A DNA stretch of 64,000 nt, taken from Exiguobacterium sp. Leaf196. GTDB taxonomy: Bacteria > Bacillota > Bacilli > Exiguobacteriales > Exiguobacteriaceae. Position numbers and translations under genes: made by a program. The notes beneath the pieces were generated by a model. The model saw only the letters and a program-made list of their open reading frames with translations, had not been told where the DNA came from and made no database searches. Position 1 is the stretch's first letter. Every line of letters begins with the position of its first letter. Location: positions 243,271 through 307,270 of the forward strand of contig NZ_LMPV01000007.1 in the NCBI RefSeq assembly GCF_001423965.1, written 5' to 3'. Shown one piece after another: positions 41,733 to 50,318 of the stretch.

Positions 41733-41952
41733 GAAAGCGTTACCATTTAATCGAGAAAGCGAACGTTCGGATTTAAATTACATCGAACGAACGACTCCCG
41801 TAGGTTGTCATGTTGTCGGACCTAAGAATTTACGTTATTTACAAAAGGTTCATCCCACGAAGCTTTCCGAACCCTTTATAGTAGAAGAAGAGGTCAACGA
41901 TCGCAGCTCGACCTTGCATTCATACCCCACTCTTGAAGGAGGATTTTTACGT

Positions 41953-44049
41953 ATGTACAAATCAAAACCGCTTTACGCGGCAGCTGTGGCTGTCGCCCTG
42001 ACGACATCGGCAATCGTGCCGGTTGCCCAAACGACAGTTTCGGCTGCAACGCATGTCAAAGTCAAAACGGTCAAACTCAAGTCACTCGTCTTCACGAAAG
42101 GTGCTCCGGTCAAACTCCCTGCTACATATAAAGGTGAGAAGATCACATGGAAATCTTACGATCGCCATGCGTTCAACCGTTACCAAACGGTCAAAGGAAC
42201 ATACGGTAAGAAAAAGAATCCAATCGAAGTCAAGATCTACATCCAGAACTATGCAGTGAAATTCGTCGAGAAAGTCGCGGATCAAACGATTTACGTTGAT
42301 CAAAAGCCAGAATTGCCAAAAACATTGGCTGTTCTCTACGCGACAGGTCGTATCTATGACAAACCAGTCCGTTGGTCAAAGGTCGATACGAGCGAAGCGG
42401 GTGTGAAATATGCGGTCGCAAGTTATACACGCCTCGGAAAGACAATTACATTAAAAGCAAAAATCACAGTTCTCGACGTCAACACGGATGACTTCTCGAT
42501 CGGTTTGATGCACACGAACGATACGCACGCGAACCTCGATAAGACACCAAAACGTGCGACAGTCATCAAAGAACTTCGCGCAGCTTACCGTGCAGAAGGT
42601 AAACCATCGCTTCTCTTAGATGCAGGTGACGTCTTCTCTGGAACACTCTACTTCAACAAGTTCCTCGGTCAAGCAGATCTTGAACTGATGAACTACATGA
42701 AATACGACATGATGACATTCGGTAACCACGAGTTCGATCTTGGGGATACTGACAATAACATCGCCTTGAAAAACTTCGTCACGGCTGCAAAATTCCCGTT
42801 CATCACAGCGAACGTCGATTTCAGCAAAAATAAGTCGTTCAATGGTCTACAAAAGAAAACAATCACTGCAGGACCGGAGCGCGGCAAGATTTATCAAGGC
42901 ATCATCAAGGAATACAAAGGTCAAAAAATCGGTTTCTTCGGTCTGACGACAGAAGAGACGAAAGATATCGCAAGCCCAGGTACGGTTGCGTTTGCAAACT
43001 ATATTGATAGTGCTAAAGCTGCTGTCAAAAAGCTTGAAGATCGTGGCGTCAATAAAATCGTTGCGTTGACACACATCGGTTTTGATGACAACGAAGCAAT
43101 CGATAACGATCAATTGCTCGCACGGAATGTCGACGGGATTGATGTCATCGTCGGCGGTCACTCGCACACGAAACTTGAAAAACCGGTCGTCGTTGATAAG
43201 ACGGTCGTTCCAGGCAAAACAGAACCGACAATCATCGCTCAAGCCTACCAATACGGTGATTTCCTCGGAAATCTTGACTTGACGTTCGACTACAAAGGGA
43301 AATTGACTGAGTATAACGGTTCATTGATTGATGTTTCTACAGCAAAAGAAGATGTGCGTGCGGCTGAAATCCTTAAGCCCTATGCGGATCAAATCGCTGA
43401 ATTAAAAAACGAAGAAGTCGGTGCGAATATCGTTAATGCCCTTCCAAACCCACGTGGCGAAATCAGTGTCCGCAACAGCGAAACGGCTCTCGGAAACTTG
43501 ATCACGGATGGTATGCTCAAAAAAGCAAAAGAATACAATAAAGACACAGTCATCGCGATGCAAAACGGTGGAGGGATCCGTGCTGCCATTGATGCTGGAC
43601 CACTCACTGTCGGTGAAGTCTTAACGACGCTTCCATTCGGTAACACACTCGCGACAGCGAAAATGACAGGTGAAGAAATCAAGAATCTTCTTGAAATCAG
43701 TGTTGGGGTTGCGCCAAAAGAAAACGGTGGTTTCCTCCACGTCTCGGGTATGAAGTTCGAGTACGACAGCACAAAAGCTGCAGGTGAACGCGTCACGAAG
43801 ATGGAAGTCAATAACAATGGTACATTTGAAGTCATCGATCTAGCGAAGACATACGTCATCGCAACAAATGCCTTCACAGCTAAAGGCGGCGATGGTCTCA
43901 CACCATTCGCAACGGCTTATGAAGAAGGCCGTGTCACGGACCTCGGTCTCTCTGACTGGGAAAACTTACGTGATTTCACGAAATCACTTGGCGAAGTCAA
44001 TTACAACATCAAAGGTCGTATCGTCGACACATCAAAATTACCAAACTAA
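41953..44049 (+). CDS. Secreted 5'-nucleotidase/metallophosphatase
   Basis: 698 residues from the ATG at 41953, which has GGAGGA 9 bp upstream and begins a signal peptide ('MYKSKPLYAAAVAVALTT', cleavage near 'VSAAT'). The earlier in-frame ATG at 41731 overlaps the promoter -10 and is not used. Residues about 35-170 are two small Ig-like/BIG modules. The calcineurin-like domain shows 'MHTNDTHANLD', 'LLLDAGDVFSG', 'TFGNHEFDLGD' and 'GGHSHTKLE', the metal-binding sites. The C-terminal nucleotidase domain has 'ALGNLITDGML' and 'AMQNGGGIRAAI'. It releases phosphate from extracellular nucleotides. No LPXTG anchor. Confidence 0.95.
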   Translation: MYKSKPLYAAAVAVALTTSAIVPVAQTTVSAATHVKVKTVKLKSLVFTKGAPVKLPATYKGEKITWKSYDRHAFNRYQTVKGTYGKKKNPIEVKIYIQNYAVKFVEKVADQTIYVDQKPELPKTLAVLYATGRIYDKPVRWSKVDTSEAGVKYAVASYTRLGKTITLKAKITVLDVNTDDFSIGLMHTNDTHANLDKTPKRATVIKELRAAYRAEGKPSLLLDAGDVFSGTLYFNKFLGQADLELMNYMKYDMMTFGNHEFDLGDTDNNIALKNFVTAAKFPFITANVDFSKNKSFNGLQKKTITAGPERGKIYQGIIKEYKGQKIGFFGLTTEETKDIASPGTVAFANYIDSAKAAVKKLEDRGVNKIVALTHIGFDDNEAIDNDQLLARNVDGIDVIVGGHSHTKLEKPVVVDKTVVPGKTEPTIIAQAYQYGDFLGNLDLTFDYKGKLTEYNGSLIDVSTAKEDVRAAEILKPYADQIAELKNEEVGANIVNALPNPRGEISVRNSETALGNLITDGMLKKAKEYNKDTVIAMQNGGGIRAAIDAGPLTVGEVLTTLPFGNTLATAKMTGEEIKNLLEISVGVAPKENGGFLHVSGMKFEYDSTKAAGERVTKMEVNNNGTFEVIDLAKTYVIATNAFTAKGGDGLTPFATAYEEGRVTDLGLSDWENLRDFTKSLGEVNYNIKGRIVDTSKLPN

Positions 44050-44059
44050 TTCAATACAA

Positions 44060-44113
44060 CAAACAACCGCAGGTCTTCTCGATCCATTCGAGAGAGCCTG
44101 CGGTTGTTGTTTT
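44060..44113. terminator. Bidirectional terminator
   Basis: AACAACCGCAGG and CTCG pair with CGAG and CCTGCGGTTGTT. Confidence 0.85.
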
Positions 44114-45545
44114 ATAACGTTTGCGCTGAGTGTTGTTTCAACAGATCAATGATTTCATCGAGTTCATACTCCTGTGCCATCATCAGTGGTGTGAAGCCAT
44201 CCGCATTTTTGATCGACGGGTCGGCACCGCGCTCGAGCAATAGCTTGACTGTCTGTTTCCCCTCACCCTCGACAGCATGATGAAGCGGCGTGAACTGATC
44301 GTCATCTTGTTGGTTGATTTTCTCGCCTCGTTTCAAATACAGATCGACGAGTTCATCGTTATTGCTGAAGACAGCTGTAATGAATGGTCGCTCGCCAAAG
44401 TCATTGACGGCATCGACATCACTCCCTGCCTCTAGCAGTTCCTTGAAGATCGATTCAAGTCCCTTGCTCGACTTTCGGTAACCGAGATAATGCAATGCTG
44501 TATCCCCATCTGCATCGACTGCTTTCATATCACTTTCCGGAATCAAGCGATGGATATCTTCAAGCTTTCCTTTTTGAATCGCTGCCATCAATTCCGTCTC
44601 ATTTAAATCCTGATCGTTCGTTTTTGCCGTCACCGTATCGTTACTGGCTGCCGTTTGCGTTCCCTCTTCGTTCAGCAAGATCCCTGCCCCTGCACTGACG
44701 AAGAACATGACCGTCAGAACACTAAGAGCGATGACGATTCCTTGACTATACCGTAGGAAAGGACGGGGTTGATTGAGCGGTTCACCCGTCAAGCGAAGCC
44801 GTTCCAGCATCGAGAGATTGGTCTGTAGCTTCTCATACAATAAGACAGAAAACGTTCGTTGCTGGTGCTTCTCCGCCGTATAGGAAACGATATCCGTCGT
44901 CGCAAGAAGTGTTGGCCCGAGAATATCCTCAAAGATCGCTTGCCGGGTACATTCATTGGATACAAGCGGTAGAACCATCTGATAACGAGTCCGTTCGCAT
45001 GCCCGCGTGTAAGCCGGACGTAAAAATGGAACCCAGCTTCCGATCCAAAGCAACACCTGCTTTTCTTGATGATTTCGTTTAATGCGTGCAAGTTCAAGCA
45101 GTAACTGGAACCGTCGTACCTCTGTCAATTCCAAATATGAAGTCGGAAGGACGATCAAATACTTTTGAAATAATCCGATGACATGTGGTCGTTTCACATC
45201 ATTCTGGAAGTAGATTTCTGGCATCCGCCACAGCTGCAATTGTTCTGTATGTATGCTGATTTGCTCGAATAACTCTGGGAACTGCTCCGCACTCAAGCGA
45301 ACCCCTTCACTTCGAATCCGCGATACTCGTCGCCATTGACGTAACCAGAGTAATAACAGCAGGATCACGAGCACGAACATCGCATAAATACCGCTCTCGC
45401 CTGTTTCAAATACTAATCCGATGATGCCACCCACTGTCAAAATAGCGACGCCTAATAACAAACTGAAATAAGCGGTCTCTTTTCGTGTCACTGCTTTCCT
45501 GATCCGTTGTGCGGGATCGATTCGTTCATTCGTCTCCTGCTCCAT
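44112..45545 (-). CDS. Degenerate M48-like membrane protein fused to ankyrin repeats
   Basis: 477 residues. Two membrane helices at 25-70 and one at about 268-290 surround an M48-peptidase-like region: 'PEIYFQNDVKRPHVIGLF', 'LIVLPTSYLELTEVRRFQLL' and 'LLELARIKRNHQEK'. The last stretch stands where M48 enzymes have HExxH, but both His and the Glu pattern are gone (LELAR), so it is probably inactive. Residues about 315-477 are ankyrin repeats ('DADGDTALHYLGYRKS', 'DQFTPLHHAVEGEGKQTVKL', 'NADGFTPLMMAQEYELDEII'), predicted outside the cell. A binding rather than cutting role is likely. Convergent with the nucleotidase gene. Confidence 0.75.
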   Translation of the reverse strand: MEQETNERIDPAQRIRKAVTRKETAYFSLLLGVAILTVGGIIGLVFETGESGIYAMFVLVILLLLLWLRQWRRVSRIRSEGVRLSAEQFPELFEQISIHTEQLQLWRMPEIYFQNDVKRPHVIGLFQKYLIVLPTSYLELTEVRRFQLLLELARIKRNHQEKQVLLWIGSWVPFLRPAYTRACERTRYQMVLPLVSNECTRQAIFEDILGPTLLATTDIVSYTAEKHQQRTFSVLLYEKLQTNLSMLERLRLTGEPLNQPRPFLRYSQGIVIALSVLTVMFFVSAGAGILLNEEGTQTAASNDTVTAKTNDQDLNETELMAAIQKGKLEDIHRLIPESDMKAVDADGDTALHYLGYRKSSKGLESIFKELLEAGSDVDAVNDFGERPFITAVFSNNDELVDLYLKRGEKINQQDDDQFTPLHHAVEGEGKQTVKLLLERGADPSIKNADGFTPLMMAQEYELDEIIDLLKQHSAQTL

Positions 45546-45916
45546 ACGTCATCTCCTTCATTTATCGTTTGGTTCATTGTATTTTTTTATCCCTTCTTAT
45601 CTTAACGGTTATTCCATCAAAGTTCCAAGGGAATCCTTTCCTGACATACCAAAAGAATATTCAGACAAATTATATTTTCAAACATATCTTGATAACGTAA
45701 CTTTTTTCCTGAATATTCATTATTTATGTAATAAAATTTCTGAAATTCTATTTTAGAGTGATTTTTGTTGATTTTTCAGCATTTATACGCAATTCACACA
45801 ATAAAGCAACCTGTCATTCGAACCACTAACTATTTATGGATAGGTGGTACAATAGTCACTCTTTTATATTGTAGAAAAATTTGGAATCCCATATAATAAC
45901 TAACAGGAAGAAGAAT
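45546..45916. other. AT-rich intergenic region
   Basis: About 370 bp without a gene. It holds two copies of the palindrome GAATATTC (near 45655 and 45713), a run of A/T and a TACAAT (near 45850) that may be the -10 of the small gene downstream. No terminator for the left gene is needed, as this is its upstream side. Confidence 0.5.
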
Positions 45917-46126
45917 ATGGGAGTGAGGAATTTGGGACTATTTAATTTAATGAAAAAGGACTACACCGTCCAGTATCACGTATTACGCGGAGATGAGATC
46001 ATCGACACGGATCGATTGAATGTTCGAGCAGGAGATCACACGACAGCACGAAAAAAAGCCGACAACATGTTAAGAAGAGAATACGGACGCACTCAGTACA
46101 AAATCGAGTGGGTACAACGGTTTTAA
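45917..46126 (+). CDS. Small basic protein, unknown
   Basis: 69 residues from the ATG at 45917, or 64 from a TTG at 45932 that has GGAGTGAGG just before it; the TTG start may be the true one. The protein reads 'GLFNLMKKDYTVQYHVLRGD', then 'ARKKADNMLRREYGRTQYKI', ending 'EWVQRF'. It is charged and without signal or helix. I do not recognise a family. A strong terminator follows. Confidence 0.6.
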   Translation: MGVRNLGLFNLMKKDYTVQYHVLRGDEIIDTDRLNVRAGDHTTARKKADNMLRREYGRTQYKIEWVQRF

Positions 46127-46131
46127 TCGCT

Positions 46132-46179
46132 AAAATAACCCATCGCCTCAATCCTAGGATTGGGACGATGGGTTATTTT
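46132..46179. terminator. Bidirectional terminator
   Basis: AAAATAACCCATCG pairs with CGATGGGTTATTTT, with an inner CAATCCTAGGATTG palindrome. It ends both convergent genes. Confidence 0.88.
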
Positions 46180-46694
46180 CATGCGTGCTGTTGTTCTTGT
46201 TCGCGAACGATCTGATCGGCTTTCAAATAGAGACGGATGACAGTGTATAAAACGATTCCGACGAGTGCACCACTACCATCGATCAGTACGTCTCCAACGA
46301 GTGGTGTACGTCCGTCCGTCAACAATTGATGGAACTCATCCAACACACCGATCGTCATCGCCGTCGTGAAGGCAAAGAAGGCAGCTGGTAACGCTGCGTA
46401 TCCTCGTCCACGTAAAAAATGAACGAGACTGATCCCAAGAACGAAGAACAGACTGGCATGCATGCCTTTACGAATGAAGAATTCAAGGAAGGCAGCAGGT
46501 CCGAGCGACGCGACGCTGATCGGGACTTCGTAATGGAACGACACGAATGAAAACGCATAGACCCAGTCGAGCGGCATATATTGCGTCAAAAATGGAATCA
46601 AGGATTGTTGCTGATAGGTCATCGAACTGAAAACGAATAAGGAAAGTAAGATGGCCCCTCCTATATAAGCAGCAATGGGTATACGGCGCATCAT
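46179..46694 (-). CDS. VanZ-family membrane protein, second copy
   Basis: 171 residues from the ATGATG at 46694 (AAAGGAG 5-6 bp upstream). About four membrane helices. Family pattern: 'FSSMTYQQQS' near residue 19, 'RKGMHASLFFVLGISL' near 71, 'DEFHQLLTDGRTPLVGDVLI' near 112. It aligns along its length with the 32906 protein ('SSMPYQEQS', 'RKAAHVSTFLVLGI', 'DEFHQILTGDRTGL'), so the two are paralogues. Role in glycopeptide response is only known in general terms for the family. Confidence 0.88.
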   Translation of the reverse strand: MMRRIPIAAYIGGAILLSLFVFSSMTYQQQSLIPFLTQYMPLDWVYAFSFVSFHYEVPISVASLGPAAFLEFFIRKGMHASLFFVLGISLVHFLRGRGYAALPAAFFAFTTAMTIGVLDEFHQLLTDGRTPLVGDVLIDGSGALVGIVLYTVIRLYLKADQIVREQEQQHA

Positions 46695-46810
46695 GCACGC
46701 TCCTTTCTCTTTGTACATCCTACCATGGATGCTTATTGTGAACATACGCCAAAAGACGGACATACACTGCTCTCATTTACTGTGCTTTCCCTCTTTTACA
46801 ACTCGTACAA

Positions 46811-46840
46811 CAAAAACACCCCATCCATATGGATGAGGTG
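46811..46840 (-). terminator. Terminator of the desaturase gene
   Basis: On -, CACCTCATCC-ATAT-GGATGGGGTG followed by TTTTTG. Confidence 0.85.
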
Positions 46841-46846
46841 AAAAGC

Positions 46847-47866
46847 TTACAGCGATGACGGTTTCGGATCGCGCAAGAGGTGTTTGATATCTTGGAACGT
46901 CACGAACGTTCTGTTCTTCGCATCGTATAGCTTATACCGAAGCGATTTCAGACTTGAGAAGAGGCCGATCTTCGTCGCCTTCTGAAGCGGTGGCGTCGAG
47001 ACGTGTGCTTTTTCGAGATGATAGTTCGGGACACGTGGACTGAGATGGTGGACATGATGGAATCCAATGTTTCCGGTCACCCATTGTAAGACCTTCGGTA
47101 GCTCGTAATACGAACTGCCTTCGATTGCTGCCTTGACATAATCCCATTCGCTTTCATCCTCAAAGTACGAGTCTTCGAACGTATGCTGGACGTAGAATAA
47201 CCAGATTCCGAGGACACCTGCTGTAAACATCGTCGTGCCTTGGATGATCAGGAAGGCTTGCCAGCCGATGAAGTAGATCAGGATACCGTACAAGACGACG
47301 AGCGACGCATTGATGACGTGTGTGTTGATGCGTTCTTTTTTGCGCGCATCCTTCCGGTTGAAGCGGCTCGAGACAAGAATCAACAAGAGTGGTCCAAGAC
47401 CAAACATGACGAGTGGATTCCGGTACAGACGATACTTGAGACGTGTGAAGCGTGATGCTTCGATATACTCCTCAATCGTCATGACCCAGATGTCGCCGAC
47501 ACCGCGTTTGTCGAGATTCCCACTTGATGCGTGGTGGATCGAGTGCTCCCGTTTCCATTTCTCATACGGGAATAACGTCAAAATCCCAGTGATCGTTCCG
47601 ACGATGGCGTTCGCCTTCTTATTTTTGAAGAATGAACCATGGGTACAATCATGGAAGATGATGAACATCCGGACGACGAATCCTGCAGCGAGGATCGCCA
47701 ACGGGATCGCGAGAAACACAGATAGCTTCAGGGTCTCATATGCCAGAAACCATAGGACGAGAAATGGCAGGATCGTGTTGATCATCTGCCGGACGCTGGC
47801 TTTGATGTCCGCCTTCTCAAACGGCGATACATGTTTGCGCAGCTGGGCAATCTTTTCTTTACTCAT
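46847..47866 (-). CDS. des: Membrane fatty acid desaturase
   Basis: 339 residues from the ATG at 47866, preceded by GAGGAGGA. The three histidine boxes are present: 'FHDCTHGSFF' near residue 90, 'REHSIHHASSG' near 127 and 'GFHHVHHLSPRVPNYHLEKA' near 275. Four membrane helices surround them. Such enzymes, like Des (delta-5) of Bacillus, insert a double bond into membrane lipid acyl chains with a di-iron centre, usually at low temperature. No desKR pair is nearby. The promoter carries a dyad at +1 (see 47999-48035). Confidence 0.93.
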   Translation of the reverse strand: MSKEKIAQLRKHVSPFEKADIKASVRQMINTILPFLVLWFLAYETLKLSVFLAIPLAILAAGFVVRMFIIFHDCTHGSFFKNKKANAIVGTITGILTLFPYEKWKREHSIHHASSGNLDKRGVGDIWVMTIEEYIEASRFTRLKYRLYRNPLVMFGLGPLLLILVSSRFNRKDARKKERINTHVINASLVVLYGILIYFIGWQAFLIIQGTTMFTAGVLGIWLFYVQHTFEDSYFEDESEWDYVKAAIEGSSYYELPKVLQWVTGNIGFHHVHHLSPRVPNYHLEKAHVSTPPLQKATKIGLFSSLKSLRYKLYDAKNRTFVTFQDIKHLLRDPKPSSL

Positions 47867-47998
47867 AGTGGTGCTTCCTCCTCGGGTTGTTTCAGCGTTC
47901 ACGACGCTAAGTAAAATAGTGAAACTAAAATATGAAACCAGTGAGCGGTGGTCGTGACGGTGCCTCTACAACACGATTCAAAAGCGGCACTCTAATTG

Positions 47999-48035
47999 TT
48001 TAGCGCTAAAATATTTTTGTTACCAGGTAATTATA
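47999..48035 (-). promoter_or_regulatory. Desaturase promoter with two dyads
   Basis: On -, -10 TATAAT (48030-48035) is followed directly by the dyad TTACC-T-GGTAA (48020-48030) and, ten bases on, by the perfect TTTAGCGCTAAA (47999-48010). A repressor site at the start of transcription is likely. TTACCTGGTAA partly resembles the core of FapR sites, but the outer bases do not fit. Confidence 0.5.
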
Positions 48036-48074
48036 TCACATATCATAAATCGTCCACGGTTTATTTTTAAAATT

Positions 48075-48101
48075 AAAAAAGCAGAGACAAGCGTCTCTGC
48101 T
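48075..48101 (-). terminator. Terminator of the FAD/Rieske gene
   Basis: On -, GCAGAGAC-GCTT-GTCTCTGC followed by TTTTTTAATT. Confidence 0.87.
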
Positions 48102-49630
48102 TACTCGATCGATTTGAGTGGGTTGACGGCTGGTCCTTCTAGCACCTCTCCTGTTGGACCGAATCGTGAACCATGACACGGACAATCCCACGACCGTTCC
48201 GCCTCATTCCATTTCGTATCGCACCCCATGTGGGTACAGGTCGTCGAGACGAGATGAAGCTTTCCTTCCGGATCCCGGTAACCACCGACCGTTTTCCCGT
48301 GATGCGTGACGAGTCCACCTTCGTCCGGTTGTAACTCGTCGGCACTGCGACGCGCTTTCGTCAGCTTTCCTTTGACCAGTTCGATCGCGACGTCCGCATT
48401 GTTCTTGACGAACTGCGTCGCATCCTTCGTTTTTAGCTTCGAACGATTCGGATCGAACAGATGCCGAAAACGGTTGGGTGTTCCCGTCAATAAGTCGCTG
48501 AGTAACAGTCCGGCCGCGATACCATTCGTCATCCCCCACTTCGCAAAACCGGTCGCGACGAACACGTTCGGATCATTTGGCGTCATCTGTCCGATGTATG
48601 GGATCTTGTCGAGCGTGATCAAGTCTTGTGCTGACCAAAACTGTCCAAACGACTCGACGTGGAATTCACGCTTTGCAAAATCCGCAAGGTGCTGATACCG
48701 CTGCATCGTCTCTGTCTCGTGACCAGATAGATGATTCTCACCGCCGAAGAGACCAAGCAGACGACCGTCTTCTGTCCGTGTGTGACGCAGAGAACGACTC
48801 GGTTGATCGGCACTCATAAACATCCCGTCCGGAAACGTCTCATCGACCTGACCCGATACGATATACGAGCGATGGACTTCAAGTTTTGAGAAATACAATC
48901 CTTTAAAATCATGGAACGGAAAATGGGTCGCGATGACAATTTTTTTTGCCTCAATCCGGTGACCGTTCTCAAGGATGACTGTCGGCGTCCGGTTCGATTC
49001 GAGCGATACGGCACGTGTCTGTTCGTATAAGGCTCCCCCTTGGTGGACGATTTGTCGGGCGAGTCCTTGAAGATATTTGACGGGATGGAACTGCGCTTGA
49101 TCGCGCAAGACGACAGCTTTTTTTATATCATACGGCAACTTACTTCGAACTTCTTCCGTCGCTTCGCCACCGTTCAATCTCAATCGTTCGTAGGCTTTTA
49201 CTTCTCGTTCCATCGCTTGCTCTTTTGATGTCGCAGCGTAGAGATACGCGTCCTGCGTTTCAAGTTCACAAGCAATGTCGAGTCGTTCCACCTGATGACG
49301 TAAAAACGTGATTGCTTCTTCATTTGCTTCATAATACAGTCGCGCCGATTCTTCACCGACCGTTTTGATTAACATGTCATAAATTAAACCGTGCTGCGAG
49401 GAAACTTTCGCCGTCGTATAACCCGTCGTACCAGCAGCGACGTCACCGGCTTCGATCACGGCGACATCATACCCCCGTTCAGTCAGTTGCATGGCCGTGA
49501 CGAGCCCAGCAATACCAGCCCCAATGATGACGACATCATGCTTCGCATCTTGATCCAAAGGGGGATAAGAAGTGGCAGGTGTACTTTGCTTCCAATAAGA
49601 TGACGGAAATCCGGATAAGTCAGACATCAT
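48101..49630 (-). CDS. FAD-dependent oxidoreductase with C-terminal Rieske domain
   Basis: 509 residues from the ATGATG at 49630, with AAAGGAG 4 bp upstream. Residues about 28-395 are a DAO-type FAD domain: 'HDVVIIGAGIAGLVTAMQL' (GxGxxG), 'EAGDVAAGTTGYTTAKVSSQ', and 'VFVATGFAKWGMTNGIAAGL'. The last 75 residues are a Rieske [2Fe-2S] domain with ligands in 'CTHMGC' and 'CPCHGSRF'. Its general architecture matches YhfW of Bacillus, whose substrate is unknown. Monocistronic. Confidence 0.93.
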   Translation of the reverse strand: MMSDLSGFPSSYWKQSTPATSYPPLDQDAKHDVVIIGAGIAGLVTAMQLTERGYDVAVIEAGDVAAGTTGYTTAKVSSQHGLIYDMLIKTVGEESARLYYEANEEAITFLRHQVERLDIACELETQDAYLYAATSKEQAMEREVKAYERLRLNGGEATEEVRSKLPYDIKKAVVLRDQAQFHPVKYLQGLARQIVHQGGALYEQTRAVSLESNRTPTVILENGHRIEAKKIVIATHFPFHDFKGLYFSKLEVHRSYIVSGQVDETFPDGMFMSADQPSRSLRHTRTEDGRLLGLFGGENHLSGHETETMQRYQHLADFAKREFHVESFGQFWSAQDLITLDKIPYIGQMTPNDPNVFVATGFAKWGMTNGIAAGLLLSDLLTGTPNRFRHLFDPNRSKLKTKDATQFVKNNADVAIELVKGKLTKARRSADELQPDEGGLVTHHGKTVGGYRDPEGKLHLVSTTCTHMGCDTKWNEAERSWDCPCHGSRFGPTGEVLEGPAVNPLKSIE

Positions 49631-49828
49631 AAAACTCCTTTCGGAAAACACGATAGGTCGACATGTTAAAAGTTCCCTGAACGATACGAAAACATGCGTG
49701 AATCGTATAGTTTTAAAAAGAAGCTCTAATTAAGAGGGATTAATTTACTTTAAAAAAAATAAAATGGAATAATTGGGATTAAAATCCTTTATACTAAGAC
49801 TAAGAATCCTATGAGAGGAGTCCATGTT

Positions 49829-50275
49829 ATGAAACTGAGCCGCCATATCATCGAAACCTTTCGTCGCTTTACCCTTGCAGCAAGTATGGATGAGGAGGAC
49901 TTAGCAAGCGTACTAGCAAAAGAAATTCCAGAACTGACAGATATCTGCGTCACGATTCGACCGACACATCTTCACATTCGAGCCGCCGTACCGTTGACCC
50001 GCTATGGTCTAGAACGCGACTTACCAGTCGAGTTGACGCTCCAAATGCGATCAGTCGATAAACGTACCATCACGTTCGAAGTCTTTGATGTCTGTCCTCA
50101 TGATACCGAATCCTTTAATGAAACCTACCTCATTCGTCCACCTTACCTGCATTACACAAACCGACTCCTGACCGTTGATCTTTCCTTCTATTTCCCTTTC
50201 CGTCATGCCCGTTACCGTTCAATTCGTCACGTCAAACTTAAAGAAGGGCTTTTGCTTGCCTATTTATCTCATTAA
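49829..50275 (+). CDS. Hypothetical protein
   Basis: 148 residues from the ATG at 49829 (GAGAGGAG 8 bp upstream). Soluble; an N-terminal helix 'RHIIETFRRFTLAASMDEED' is followed by beta-rich sequence: 'DICVTIRPTHLHIRAAVPLT', 'VELTLQMRSVDKRTITFEVF', 'YLHYTNRLLTVDLSFYFPF'. I do not recognise it. The small beta-sandwich look could be a lipid- or membrane-surface-binding fold, but that is a guess. Terminator follows. Confidence 0.65.
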   Translation: MKLSRHIIETFRRFTLAASMDEEDLASVLAKEIPELTDICVTIRPTHLHIRAAVPLTRYGLERDLPVELTLQMRSVDKRTITFEVFDVCPHDTESFNETYLIRPPYLHYTNRLLTVDLSFYFPFRHARYRSIRHVKLKEGLLLAYLSH

Positions 50276-50315
50276 AAGAACACCCTCTCTAATTTTTAGG
50301 TGAGGGTGCTCTTAT
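50274..50315. terminator. Bidirectional terminator
   Basis: AAGAACACCCTCTC pairs with GGTGAGGGTGCTCTT; ends both convergent genes. Confidence 0.83.
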
Positions 50316-50318
50316 CTG

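Noticed and set aside
41731..41952. N-terminal extension of the 5'-nucleotidase
   Set aside because: The early ATG overlaps the -10 TATAAT; the ATG at 41953 has GGAGGA and begins a proper signal peptide.
45650..45725. GAATATTC palindromes as further operators of the pheromone dyad type
   Set aside because: Only the central eight bases match; the longer 8-4-8 symmetry is missing and AT-rich DNA gives such palindromes by chance.
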